The translations under genes were made by a program, and so were the position numbers. The notes below the pieces were generated by a model. The model did not search any database. It was not told where the DNA came from and saw only the letters and a program-made list of their open reading frames with translations. Below, piece after piece: positions 30,933 through 39,224 of a stretch of 64,000 nt of DNA. This DNA comes from Lentzea waywayandensis (GTDB taxonomy: Bacteria > Actinomycetota > Actinomycetes > Mycobacteriales > Pseudonocardiaceae), in assembly GCF_900115955.1 (NCBI RefSeq), contig NZ_FOYL01000001.1, positions 248,001 through 312,000 on the forward strand, in the 5' to 3' direction. Position 1 is the first letter of the stretch, and each line of letters opens with the position of its first letter.

Positions 30933-33133
30933 TGGGGGCCGTGTTCGTCGGCGTCCGGCACCACAGTCCCGCCTGTGCCCGGCTGGTCGCCGCCACGATC
31001 TCCGAACAGCAGCCCGCGTACGTGCTCATCGAAGGTCCGGCCGACTTCAACGAGCGCATCGACGAGCTGCTGCTCGGCCACGAGCTGCCCGTCGCGTTGT
31101 TCAGCTACTCCGACCAGCACGCGTCGTGGTCGCCGTTCTGCGACTACTCGCCGGAGTGGGTGGCGATCACCGAGGCACGCCGGTGCGGGGCCGAGGTCAG
31201 GTTCATCGACCTGCCCGCGTGGCACGAGGCGTTCCGCGACGTCAGCAACAGGTACGCGGACGCGGAGCTGCGCTACACCGAGGTCGTCGAGCGGTTGTGC
31301 CGGGAGTTCGCGGTCGACAACGTCGACGCGCTCTGGGATCACCTCTTCGAGTGCGAGACCGAGCCGAAGGGCATGGCCGAGTACTTCGACCTGCTGCGCG
31401 GCACGGCGACCGCGGACGAGGGCGACTCGGCCCGTGAGGAGTACATGGCGCGCTGGGTGCGGGCGGCGGTGAAGGACGCGGGCGACCGGCCCGTCGTCGT
31501 GATCACCGGCGGCTTCCACACGGCTGCGCTCAAGGCGAAGCTCGACGGCACCACCGAGTGGCCCGAGGTTCCGGAACGTGAGAGAGGCGCGAGCTATCTC
31601 GTGCCGTACTCGCACGCACGGCTGGACGCGTTCACCGGCTACCAGTCGGGAATGCCGTCTCCCGGCTACTACCAGCAGGTCTGGGAGGCGGGGTCGCAGC
31701 GCGCGGCGGACTGGCTGGTCGAGTCGGTGGCGACGCGGCTGCGCAGGCGCCGGCAGCCGGTGTCGACGGCCGACCTCATCGCGGCGCGCACCCAGGCCGG
31801 GGCGCTGGCCCGGTTGCGCGGTCACGAGAACCTGGCGCGCACGGACGTGCTCGACGGGCTGACCAGCGCGTTGATCTCGGAGGACCTGACGCAGCCGCCG
31901 CCGTGGACGCGGCGCGGCACCTTGCAGCCCGGCGCGCACCCGGCGTTGATCGAGATGATCGGGGCGTTGCGGGGCGGCAAGGTCGGCAGGCTGCACCCGG
32001 ACACGCCGGCACCGCCGCTGGTCAACGCCGTGCAGGAGCTGTTGCGGACGCACGGGCTCGACCAGGAGGGCAAGGTCGCGCTCGACCTCACGGACGCGGA
32101 GGCGTTGGAGCGCAGCAGGATCCTGCATCGCCTGCGGGTGCTGCGGATTCCCGGCTTCGAACGCACGAGCGGGCCGTCCGAGGGCGCCGCGCCGCAGCTG
32201 GACGAGCAGTGGACGCTGCGGCCGATCGAGGAACGGCTGGCCGCGCTGATCGAGGCCGCCGAGAACGGTGCCACGCTGGAGGAGGCGGCAGGGGCGGTCC
32301 TGGAACGCCGCTCCCGGGACGCCCAGCTGGACCAACTGGCCACCATCCTGTTCGACGCGGTGCTGTGCGGGATCTCGGCGCTACCCGGCAAGGTCCAGCA
32401 GACCCTCAACGAAGGCGTCCAGGCGACGGGCGATCTCACGGCGCTCGGGGCCGTGCTGAGCGGGGTGCTCGGACTGTGGCGGCACGACAGGTTGTTCGGC
32501 ACCAGGAAGGATCCGCTGCTGGGCTCGGTGATCGACGTGGGCACGGCGCGGGTGCTGTGGCTGGTCGAGGGCCTGCACGGCGGCCCGGCTCCGGCAGATC
32601 CACACCGCCTCAAGGCCATGGCGGCGACCAGGGACGCGGTGCTGCACGCGAAGTCCGCGCTGTCGCTGGACATCGCGGACGTCACGGGCGTCGCGACCAG
32701 AGTGAGCGCCGACGTGGAGGCGCCACCGGATCTGCGCGGCGCGGCACTCGGCCTCGCCTGGACTCTCGGCAGTCAGCCGGACGTGCGCAAGGTGCGGAGC
32801 ATCGAGGCGCTCGGCGACTGGCTCGCCGGGTTGTTCGCGGTCGCGCGGGAAGAGGTGCTGGCGAGCCCTGACCTGGTCGGGGTGCTCGACGAACTGGTCA
32901 GCGCGATGACCGAGGACGAGTTCCTGGTGGCGCTGCCCGCGTTGCGGCTCGCCTTCAGCTACTTCCCGCCCAGGGAGAGGGAGACCATCGCGGCCACCGT
33001 CCTCGCCCATCGCGGTGTCGAGGGCAGCGCGAAGGGCGTCACCCGTCTCACCGTCGACCCGATGGTCGTGGCGGAGGCGATGGCGATCGAGAAGCGCGTG
33101 GACGCGTTGCTGGTGAAGGGCGGGCTGGCATGA
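30932..33133 (+). CDS. DUF5682 protein (YehM-like)
   Basis: A 733-residue soluble protein. The N-terminal 260 residues hold the DUF5682 hallmarks FVGVRHHSPACARL, VLIEGPADFNERID, CDYSPEW, FIDLPAWHEAF and VVVITGGFHTAAL. The GxHHSP and GGFHT pieces recall TraB/EreA-like hydrolase folds, but no activity is known and this is only a resemblance. The remaining 470 residues are helical and Ala/Leu-rich. In E. coli the same family (YehM) sits between the MoxR ATPase and the VWA protein, as here. ATG 30932 shares a base with the upstream TGA, and the stop overlaps the VWA start as ATGA. Confidence 0.88.
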   Translation: MGAVFVGVRHHSPACARLVAATISEQQPAYVLIEGPADFNERIDELLLGHELPVALFSYSDQHASWSPFCDYSPEWVAITEARRCGAEVRFIDLPAWHEAFRDVSNRYADAELRYTEVVERLCREFAVDNVDALWDHLFECETEPKGMAEYFDLLRGTATADEGDSAREEYMARWVRAAVKDAGDRPVVVITGGFHTAALKAKLDGTTEWPEVPERERGASYLVPYSHARLDAFTGYQSGMPSPGYYQQVWEAGSQRAADWLVESVATRLRRRRQPVSTADLIAARTQAGALARLRGHENLARTDVLDGLTSALISEDLTQPPPWTRRGTLQPGAHPALIEMIGALRGGKVGRLHPDTPAPPLVNAVQELLRTHGLDQEGKVALDLTDAEALERSRILHRLRVLRIPGFERTSGPSEGAAPQLDEQWTLRPIEERLAALIEAAENGATLEEAAGAVLERRSRDAQLDQLATILFDAVLCGISALPGKVQQTLNEGVQATGDLTALGAVLSGVLGLWRHDRLFGTRKDPLLGSVIDVGTARVLWLVEGLHGGPAPADPHRLKAMAATRDAVLHAKSALSLDIADVTGVATRVSADVEAPPDLRGAALGLAWTLGSQPDVRKVRSIEALGDWLAGLFAVAREEVLASPDLVGVLDELVSAMTEDEFLVALPALRLAFSYFPPRERETIAATVLAHRGVEGSAKGVTRLTVDPMVVAEAMAIEKRVDALLVKGGLA

Positions 33134-34233
33134 CGGACCTGGAACGCTGGCGGCTGATCCTCGGGGAACCCGCGTCGCGCTGCACCGGAGGGTTGCAGGG
33201 CGACGCGGCCCGCCGGGACACGGCGCTGGAGTGGCTCTACGGGCGTGACCCCGAGCTGGCCGAACGCGGCGTGCGCAAGGGCGGCAGCGAGGACTCGGTG
33301 CTGCAGACCGTCGACTGGCTGGACGAGGTGCACACCCTCTTCCCGCGCGAGACGATCGAACGGCTGGAACGCGACGCGGTCGAGCGGTACGAGATCACCG
33401 ACATCGTCACCGATCCCGAAGTGCTGCAACGGATCGAACCCAACCCGGCACTGCTGCGCGCGGTGCTGCGGACCAAGCACCTGATGAACCCGGCCGTGCT
33501 CGCGATGGCGCGCAAGATCGTCGAAGCGGTCGTGAAGCAGTTGATGGAGAAGCTGAAGACGGAGGTGCGCACGGCGTTCAGCGGCACCAGGTCGCGGCGT
33601 CCGAGCATTCACAAGAACTCGCGCAACTTCGACTTCCGCTCCACGATCAGGGCGAACCTCCAGCGCTACCAACCGGAAGAGCGCAAGCTCGCGATCGAGC
33701 ACCCGAAGTTCGTCTCCCGCACCAAACGGCACCTGGAGCAGTGGCAGGTGATCCTGCTGGTGGACCAGTCGGGGTCGATGACCAGCTCGGTGATCCACTC
33801 GGCCGTCACGGCGGCGTGCCTGTGGGGCCTGCCGGGGCTGCGGACGCACCTGATCGCCTTCGACACCAACGTGGTCGACCTGACCTCGGACGTGACCGAC
33901 CCGGTCGAGCTGCTGATGAAGGTGCAGCTCGGCGGCGGCACGGACATCGCCAAGGCCGTGGCGTACGGCGCCGATCTCGTGGACAGCCCGCGCCGGTCGA
34001 TCGTGGCGATCATCAGCGACTTCTACGAGGGCGGCAACGCGGAGCACCTCGTCCGCACGGTGAAGGGCCTGTGCGAGCAGGGCACCCACGTGCTGTGCCT
34101 GGCGGCGCTGGACGAGGAGGCGAACCCGGACTACGACCAGGCGCTGGGCCAGCGCCTCGCGAACGTCGGCGCGCACGTCGGCGCGATGACCCCAGGACAG
34201 CTAGCGGAATTCGTTGCGGAGAAACTCAGGTGA
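33130..34233 (+). CDS. VWA-domain protein partner of MoxR (YehP-like)
   Basis: A 367-residue protein. The N-terminal 200 residues are helical and charged; the C-terminal 165 form a von Willebrand A domain with an intact MIDAS: DQSGS at 212-216, the Thr in GGGTDIAK at about 270, and the Asp in ISDFYEGG at about 297. Metal-dependent binding by the VWA domain is how MoxR systems usually recognise client proteins. No signal peptide is present, so it acts in the cytoplasm. It overlaps the DUF5682 gene (ATGA) and the SWIM gene (GTGA), which fixes its place in the operon. Confidence 0.93.
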   Translation: MTDLERWRLILGEPASRCTGGLQGDAARRDTALEWLYGRDPELAERGVRKGGSEDSVLQTVDWLDEVHTLFPRETIERLERDAVERYEITDIVTDPEVLQRIEPNPALLRAVLRTKHLMNPAVLAMARKIVEAVVKQLMEKLKTEVRTAFSGTRSRRPSIHKNSRNFDFRSTIRANLQRYQPEERKLAIEHPKFVSRTKRHLEQWQVILLVDQSGSMTSSVIHSAVTAACLWGLPGLRTHLIAFDTNVVDLTSDVTDPVELLMKVQLGGGTDIAKAVAYGADLVDSPRRSIVAIISDFYEGGNAEHLVRTVKGLCEQGTHVLCLAALDEEANPDYDQALGQRLANVGAHVGAMTPGQLAEFVAEKLR

Positions 34234-36035
34234 CCAGACCCGACCTGATGGCGCTGACCCCGGACGCGCTCGCGGCGCTGGCCAACCGCGGTCTGGTGAA
34301 ACGTGCCGTCAAGGAGCTCGACGCGGGTGTCGTCCCGGCGCTCGACACCGATCCGTCCGGAACCGTCCAGGGCAAGTTCCCGGACGGCACCGAGACGACA
34401 CTCCCGCCGAGCATCGCGCTCGACGCGGCGCGGTGCAGCTGCGGCGCGGCGGGCGTCTGCCGGCACCGCATCGCCGTCGTCCTGGCGTACCAACGCACTC
34501 AGGAGACGACCGCACCGGCCGAGCTGTGGTCGCCGGGCGCGGTGACGGACACCGACCTGGTGGCGTTGATGGGCGAACGCACACTGCGCCGCGCCCGCAG
34601 GGCCTTCCAGGCCGGCTACCGCGCCAAGCTCCGCCGCCCGACCGCGGCAGACCAGACCGCACAGGCCGAACTTCCCACCTGCACCGTCACGTTCCTGGTC
34701 CCCGGCGACCTGTCCTACGTCCACACCGACGCGGTCAACAAGGACGAGGCGACGGCGCTCGCGGTGTGGGCGTTCCGCGAGGCGGACGCGCAGGGCACCG
34801 ACACGGTCGACGTAGGTGGATCTCCCACCACGGCAACGGATCTGACGGCTGTCACCGATCTGCTCGACCAGCTGCTGCTCGACGGCGCCACGAACGCGAG
34901 CGAGGTGCTCGACGTCGCGTGGCAACGCCTGCACCGCGACCTGACCGCGCAACGCCTGCACTGGCCCGCCGCCGTGATCACAGACCTGCTCGCGCAACTA
35001 GCCGCGTACCGCAGGCGCAGCGCCGACTACGAGGCCGAACAGTTCGCCGCGTTGCTCACCGAACTGCACGCGCGAACCACTGCCACAGGCCCACGCGCCG
35101 AGATCCTGGGCCCGGACGAGCCCGCCGAAACACCGCTCAAGCGAGTCCGGCTGACCGCGCTGGGCGGCCGCCTGCGCGCGGAGAACGCGGTCGACGTCTA
35201 CTTCGCCTCGGGCGACGTGGTCCTGGTGCAACGCGACACTCCCCTGCGCACCGGTGTGCGGCTGGCGGCGTCGAACGTGGTGTCCGAGTCGGCGACGCGC
35301 AGCGCGAGCCGCGCGGTGACGTTGAAGACGAGCAGGGTGGCCAAGACCTCGCTCACGCCGGTCGGCACGGCCTGGGAGCACCTGCCCCAGGCTCTGGTGA
35401 TCGACGACTACGACGCAGCCGCCGCACACCTCGCCGAACTACCGCCGCGCCAGGTCCGCGCGAGGGTGGAGGCCGAACTGGTCCGCGCGATCCGGGTGAC
35501 CGAGGTGTCCGACCTCGCCTACGACCCGGCCGCGCAACGCCTCACCGCGACCCTGCACGCTCCCACCGGCACGACATGTCTCCTGGAAGCCACACACCGG
35601 GCCGTCGCACCGCATTCGCTGGACGCGCTGACGGCGGCTCTGCGCGCCAACCCGACGACGATCACCGGTAGCGTCCGGCGACACCGCGGCACCCTGGTGG
35701 TCGACCCGCTGGCCGTCCACACCCCGGCAGGAGTAGTCGTCCTGGACCTGGCCACGGACACGACGCCGCAACCCCTGTCGCCGGGAGCCACGACGTCCGA
35801 TCCGCTGAGCGCGGCGGTGGACAGCGCGCTGACGGTGCTGGCCGAGGCCTCCCACCGAGGCCTGGACCACCTGACGGACAGCCTGCTGGCCCGCGCACGC
35901 GAGGTAGGCGCTCACCTGCACCGGACAGGCCTGCGCACGGCAGCAGCCAGTGTCACGGCGTTCGCCGACGCCCCGGCCTCGGCCACGTGGCTCAACGCGC
36001 ACCTGCGATTACTGGTGACGGCCGACGCCCGCTGA
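34230..36035 (+). CDS. SWIM zinc-finger protein (YehQ-like)
   Basis: A 601-residue protein with a SWIM zinc finger near the N-terminus: CSC at 69-71 and CRH at 77-79, giving CxCx5CxH. SWIM fingers bind DNA or proteins. The rest is helical and Ala/Leu/Thr-rich without another clear domain. E. coli YehQ has the same finger and the same place at the end of the yeh gene set. The GTG start overlaps the VWA stop as GTGA. It is the last gene of the operon; the following 96 bases lead into tandem repeats and palindromes that may serve as the terminator region. Confidence 0.87.
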   Translation: MTRPDLMALTPDALAALANRGLVKRAVKELDAGVVPALDTDPSGTVQGKFPDGTETTLPPSIALDAARCSCGAAGVCRHRIAVVLAYQRTQETTAPAELWSPGAVTDTDLVALMGERTLRRARRAFQAGYRAKLRRPTAADQTAQAELPTCTVTFLVPGDLSYVHTDAVNKDEATALAVWAFREADAQGTDTVDVGGSPTTATDLTAVTDLLDQLLLDGATNASEVLDVAWQRLHRDLTAQRLHWPAAVITDLLAQLAAYRRRSADYEAEQFAALLTELHARTTATGPRAEILGPDEPAETPLKRVRLTALGGRLRAENAVDVYFASGDVVLVQRDTPLRTGVRLAASNVVSESATRSASRAVTLKTSRVAKTSLTPVGTAWEHLPQALVIDDYDAAAAHLAELPPRQVRARVEAELVRAIRVTEVSDLAYDPAAQRLTATLHAPTGTTCLLEATHRAVAPHSLDALTAALRANPTTITGSVRRHRGTLVVDPLAVHTPAGVVVLDLATDTTPQPLSPGATTSDPLSAAVDSALTVLAEASHRGLDHLTDSLLARAREVGAHLHRTGLRTAAASVTAFADAPASATWLNAHLRLLVTADAR

Positions 36036-36111
36036 CGACCACCTCTCGCCGACGTGACCGGGCTCGCCCTGCCCGGTCGCAGCCGCCGAACACGACCACA
36101 CCCGCGAAGCG

Positions 36112-36258
36112 GACCTGACCTGACCTGACCTGGCTCAGCGAACCACCCGCGACCAGCGGCCACCGTCGCCCACGCACGTGGGCCGAATCCGGCTCAGCGA
36201 ACCACCCGCGACCAGCGCCCACGGTCGCCCACGCACGTGGGTCGGATCCGGCTCAGCG
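36112..36258. repeat. 59-bp tandem repeat (2.15 units) with a preceding GACCT microrepeat
   Basis: Between the SWIM gene and the convergent TPR gene, GACCT is repeated four times from 36112. It is followed by two 59-bp units (36132-36190, 36191-36249) and the start of a third (36250-36258). The two units differ at only a few bases. Each contains a CCCACG-CA-CGTGGG palindrome, able to form a hairpin on either strand, so the tract may terminate both convergent transcripts. The TPR gene's stop codon lies in the partial third unit. The rest of the 36036-36252 gap holds no gene. Confidence 0.85.
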
Positions 36259-37560
36259 CGCCTGCACGGCACGAACCCGTTCAGCACCACGACGTCCAAC
36301 GCCCCGCCCGCGGCCACCCGGCTCCGCGGGCGGCTTCCGGTCGCCACCGCCCGCCGGCACGACCGGCCCTGCCACGACCGACGAGGTCGGGTCGATGCGT
36401 TGGGACAGCACGTAGTCCTCGGCGGCCTCGGCCACCCGCCCGAGCCGTTCCAGCACGAAGCCACGGAGGTATGCGGCACGAGCCGCGCCCCAGCCGCCGA
36501 GCGCGATCCCCCGGCCGTAGGCCTCCAACGAAGCCTCCAGCTGACCGGACGCGGCCAGTGCGTCGCCCTGCAACGCCCACGTCCTGTGGTCGCCGGGACT
36601 GAGCTCGGCCAGTTCGCCGGCGTATCCGACGGCGCGCTGTCCGAGGCCGACGGTGACGTGCGTCTGCACGAGGAAGGAGTAGAGGGCATAGGCCTCGTCC
36701 GCCCACGCGAGCCGGTCCATCTCGGCCGTGCCCGGCAGCGCCGAGGTCAGCGATTCCAGCGCGCGTCCGAGGAGTCGGTGTGTCTCGACGATGTCGTGCC
36801 GCACGAACGGAACCGCGGCGATCGCCCGGTGCAGCCGCGCGCGGTGCAGGGCGGCGGCGAAGCCGTTCTGCGGCAGCTCGGACGAGGCCTTCGTCGCCAA
36901 AGCGGCGGCGGCCTGCAGGGACGTGGAGTCGGCGCCGCGGGCGGCGCTGCGGAACGCCACGAACAACGCCAGGTCGCGGCGTGTCTCGGAAGGGAGCCCG
37001 GACCTGGCGCCACGTAACGCCATCGCCTCCACGGCGGAGGACGGGAGGTGGCAGCGCAGCACGGCGAGCTGTTCCATCGCGAGCTCGGGCGAGAACACGT
37101 GTTTGCGCGGGTCGATCACGCTCAGGCCGATCGCCGAGGCCGCGCGCTGCGGATATCCCAGGCGCAGCAACAGATCGCAGGCCACGCGGCGTTCGGCCGT
37201 GCGCAGCGAGCCGAGCGCTCGTTCGTGCACCCGCCACCACAGTTCGGAGGCCAGGTCGACCGGGAACTCGGTCATGTCCGGGCCTACGCCGTCGAGCCGG
37301 CCCCAGCTCGCGGCCGTCAGCAGCCTCAGTTGGGCGGACGGCGGTTGTTCGAAGCGCGGAACGCCTGCCGAGGCGCCCACGACGAACGCGCTCGCCATGG
37401 CGTGGGTGATGCGGGCGTGCAGTGCGGAGGTCTTGCCTGGAGCGGACAGTCCGGCGTAGACGCCGCAGGCGACGGGAACCTGGGCGGTGCGCAGGGCGCG
37501 CAGCCGGACCGCCAGCGCGCGGGGACTCGGGTCGGTGCGGTACCGCGGCATCGCGGTCAT
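36253..37560 (-). CDS. TPR-type helical repeat protein
   Basis: A 435-residue protein with no recognised catalytic domain. The middle and C-terminal parts contain TPR-like helix pairs (LASSGQLEASLEAYGRGIAL-type units near residues 340-395), while the last 45 residues are Gly/Arg-rich and low in complexity. An N-terminal segment (AQVPVACGVYAGLSAPGKTSALHARI) is unusual but has no complete P-loop. GAGGAGG lies 5 bases before ATG 37560. It follows the ArsR-type regulator by 10 bases, so they form an operon. The function is unknown; a scaffold or regulatory role is the most that can be inferred. The 3' end runs into the 59-bp repeats. Confidence 0.75.
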   Translation of the reverse strand: MTAMPRYRTDPSPRALAVRLRALRTAQVPVACGVYAGLSAPGKTSALHARITHAMASAFVVGASAGVPRFEQPPSAQLRLLTAASWGRLDGVGPDMTEFPVDLASELWWRVHERALGSLRTAERRVACDLLLRLGYPQRAASAIGLSVIDPRKHVFSPELAMEQLAVLRCHLPSSAVEAMALRGARSGLPSETRRDLALFVAFRSAARGADSTSLQAAAALATKASSELPQNGFAAALHRARLHRAIAAVPFVRHDIVETHRLLGRALESLTSALPGTAEMDRLAWADEAYALYSFLVQTHVTVGLGQRAVGYAGELAELSPGDHRTWALQGDALAASGQLEASLEAYGRGIALGGWGAARAAYLRGFVLERLGRVAEAAEDYVLSQRIDPTSSVVAGPVVPAGGGDRKPPAEPGGRGRGVGRRGAERVRAVQAR

Positions 37561-37570
37561 GCCGGCCTCC

Positions 37571-38491
37571 TCAGTTCAGCAGTTCCCAGCCGCGCCTGGT
37601 CAGGCGGTGGCGGACAGACCTGCCGTTGCGGTGGGTGGACACGAAACCCGCCGTGCGCAGGGCAGTGGCGTGTTGCGACGCCGTGGGCAGGCTGATGCCC
37701 ACGTGCTTGGCGAGTTCGGTAGTGGTGCGTTCGGAGGTGAGCGCCCGCAGCACCAGCGTCCGGGTGCGTCCCAGCGCCAGTTCGAGGCTGGCGCCGCTCG
37801 GCTGAGGTGCCGTGACCGGGTAGAACAGCAGCGGCTGTGGTTCGGCGAACATCGACACCGCCGGGCGGGTCAGTCCGTTGAGCACCGGCACGATGAGCAT
37901 CCCCGTGCCGCGCAACGAGATCTCGGTGTCCCAGCCCAGTTCGACGTGCAGTGCGGGCGAGGTCCACGAGATCGACGGGTGGAGGTGGCCGAGCAGGTCC
38001 CCCAGTCCGCGCGTGACGGCCTGCGACGACCGCAGGCGCACCTCGGCGTCGAACCCCTGGCGCGTCTGCGGCCAGTTCGGGCCGAGCAGGTCACGGAAAC
38101 CGGAGTTGAAGGCGGACTTCAGGTCCTGACGCGAGGTCGGCGTGCCGGCCGCGAACGAGCGCAGCCACGGCGACGTCGTGCCGAGCATGCTCGCGATCTG
38201 GTCGCGGACCCGCGTCGACGGCACTTCGAGAACCTGGCGCACGGCGTCGTCGAAGTCGGGCCGCGCGGAGTTGAAGAAGTCGGGGATGAACCGACCGGGT
38301 CTGATCAGTTCGGCGAGCGGGCGGATGTGCGGAAGCAGCAGCCGGTCCCAGTTACCGCTGTGCATCATGAACACCAGTTCGTACATCGGCAGCGGAGCCG
38401 ACGCGAACCGCGTGCGCGCCAAATCTTCCAGCTCGAACAGAATTGTCAGTCCGCGACCCTTGGGCGCGGATTCGGACATCACGATTGGCAT
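37571..38491 (-). CDS. ArsR-type regulator with long N-terminal domain (second copy of type)
   Basis: A 306-residue protein with the same layout as the regulator at 15110-16084: a large N-terminal domain (about 1-225) and a C-terminal ArsR winged helix (ALTSERTTTELAKHVGI; SQHATALRTAGFVSTHRNG). The N-terminal region includes the ILFELEDLARTRFASAPLPM start typical of these actinobacterial regulators. GGGGGGAAG precedes ATG 38491. It is followed 10 bases later by the TPR gene. Its target is probably its own operon. The two such regulators in this window are clearly different sequences, so they are old paralogues and not a recent duplication. Confidence 0.87.
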   Translation of the reverse strand: MPIVMSESAPKGRGLTILFELEDLARTRFASAPLPMYELVFMMHSGNWDRLLLPHIRPLAELIRPGRFIPDFFNSARPDFDDAVRQVLEVPSTRVRDQIASMLGTTSPWLRSFAAGTPTSRQDLKSAFNSGFRDLLGPNWPQTRQGFDAEVRLRSSQAVTRGLGDLLGHLHPSISWTSPALHVELGWDTEISLRGTGMLIVPVLNGLTRPAVSMFAEPQPLLFYPVTAPQPSGASLELALGRTRTLVLRALTSERTTTELAKHVGISLPTASQHATALRTAGFVSTHRNGRSVRHRLTRRGWELLN

Positions 38492-38587
38492 GTGCTTCCC
38501 CCCGGAGTGCCACCCACTTCCGAAGGTACGCAGACTTCGTTGTCCGGTGTCAGCGTTGTTCCACTGGACAACGTTCTGTGGACAAAC

Positions 38588-39142
38588 TCAGACGAGCGGT
38601 CCCGTCTGCTCCGTGAGCTTCAGCAGCAGGTCACGGGTGTGCTCGCGTTCTTCGTCCGACTCCTGGCCGCGCCACAGCAGGTCCGCCAGCGTCACTCCAT
38701 CGAGTGCACGGGAAATGAGGTCAGCCCGTTGTGGGTGCAGGCCGTCCGAATCGGTCTGCTGCCGCCAGCGGGTCGCCGCGACGTCCATGCGCTGCTGGAG
38801 TTCCGGAACGCCGAGCAACGCCGTTACGACAGACGGGTGAGACCACAGGTCGTCCGGCACGAAGGTCGCCCTGATGTGCGCACGGGTCCAGCGGCCGGGT
38901 GTGTCCTCCGGTTCGAGCAGCCTCTCGACCGTCGCGTCGTAGTGGTCGAACCACTCCTCGATCAGTCCGACGATCAACGCCTGCTTGGTGCGGAAGTGGT
39001 GCAGCAGGCCGCCCTTCGAGACGCCCGCCTCCTTGGCGACGGCGTCGAGACTGATGTTCGGACCTTGCTCGCTCAACGCTCGCGCGGCCGCCGCGAGCAC
39101 GTCACGGCGGGTGCGGGGCGCGTTGCGCTGCTCTCCGGGCAT
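38588..39142 (-). CDS. TetR-family repressor of the adjacent MFS exporter
   Basis: A 184-residue TetR regulator. The helix-turn-helix is at about 28-55 (ISLDAVAKEAGVSKGGLLHH, then FRTKQALI); the remainder is the helical ligand-binding domain (residues 60-184). It is divergent from an MFS drug-exporter gene with 82 bases between starts, and two palindromes occupy that gap. The classic TetR/efflux arrangement suggests that a toxic compound releases the repressor and induces the pump. Confidence 0.93.
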   Translation of the reverse strand: MPGEQRNAPRTRRDVLAAAARALSEQGPNISLDAVAKEAGVSKGGLLHHFRTKQALIVGLIEEWFDHYDATVERLLEPEDTPGRWTRAHIRATFVPDDLWSHPSVVTALLGVPELQQRMDVAATRWRQQTDSDGLHPQRADLISRALDGVTLADLLWRGQESDEEREHTRDLLLKLTEQTGPLV

Positions 39143-39162
39143 GTGATCAACCTATCGGTTGC

Positions 39163-39213
39163 TTAGCCGACCGTCCAGACGGTACGTTATTTGCAGACCA
39201 GATGGTCGGCTAA
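39163..39213. promoter_or_regulatory. Paired operators between TetR and MFS genes
   Basis: Outer arms TTAGCCGACC (39163-39172) and GGTCGGCTAA (39204-39213) are perfect complements. Inside are two smaller palindromes, ACCGTC-CA-GACGGT (39170-39183) and GACCA-GA-TGGTC (39196-39207). They share the GACC...GGT pattern, so two TetR dimers may bind. The right site is just upstream of the MFS ribosome site. Confidence 0.7.
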
Positions 39214-39224
39214 GGGGGTTCGTC

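Noticed and set aside
35992-36222. Small minus-strand ORFs with repeated GRGWFAEP segments
   Set aside because: They are translations of the 59-bp repeat. No ribosome site or independent support was found.
36132-36258. CRISPR array
   Set aside because: Only two full 59-bp units are present, they are directly adjacent with no unique spacers, and there are no cas genes. It is an ordinary tandem repeat.
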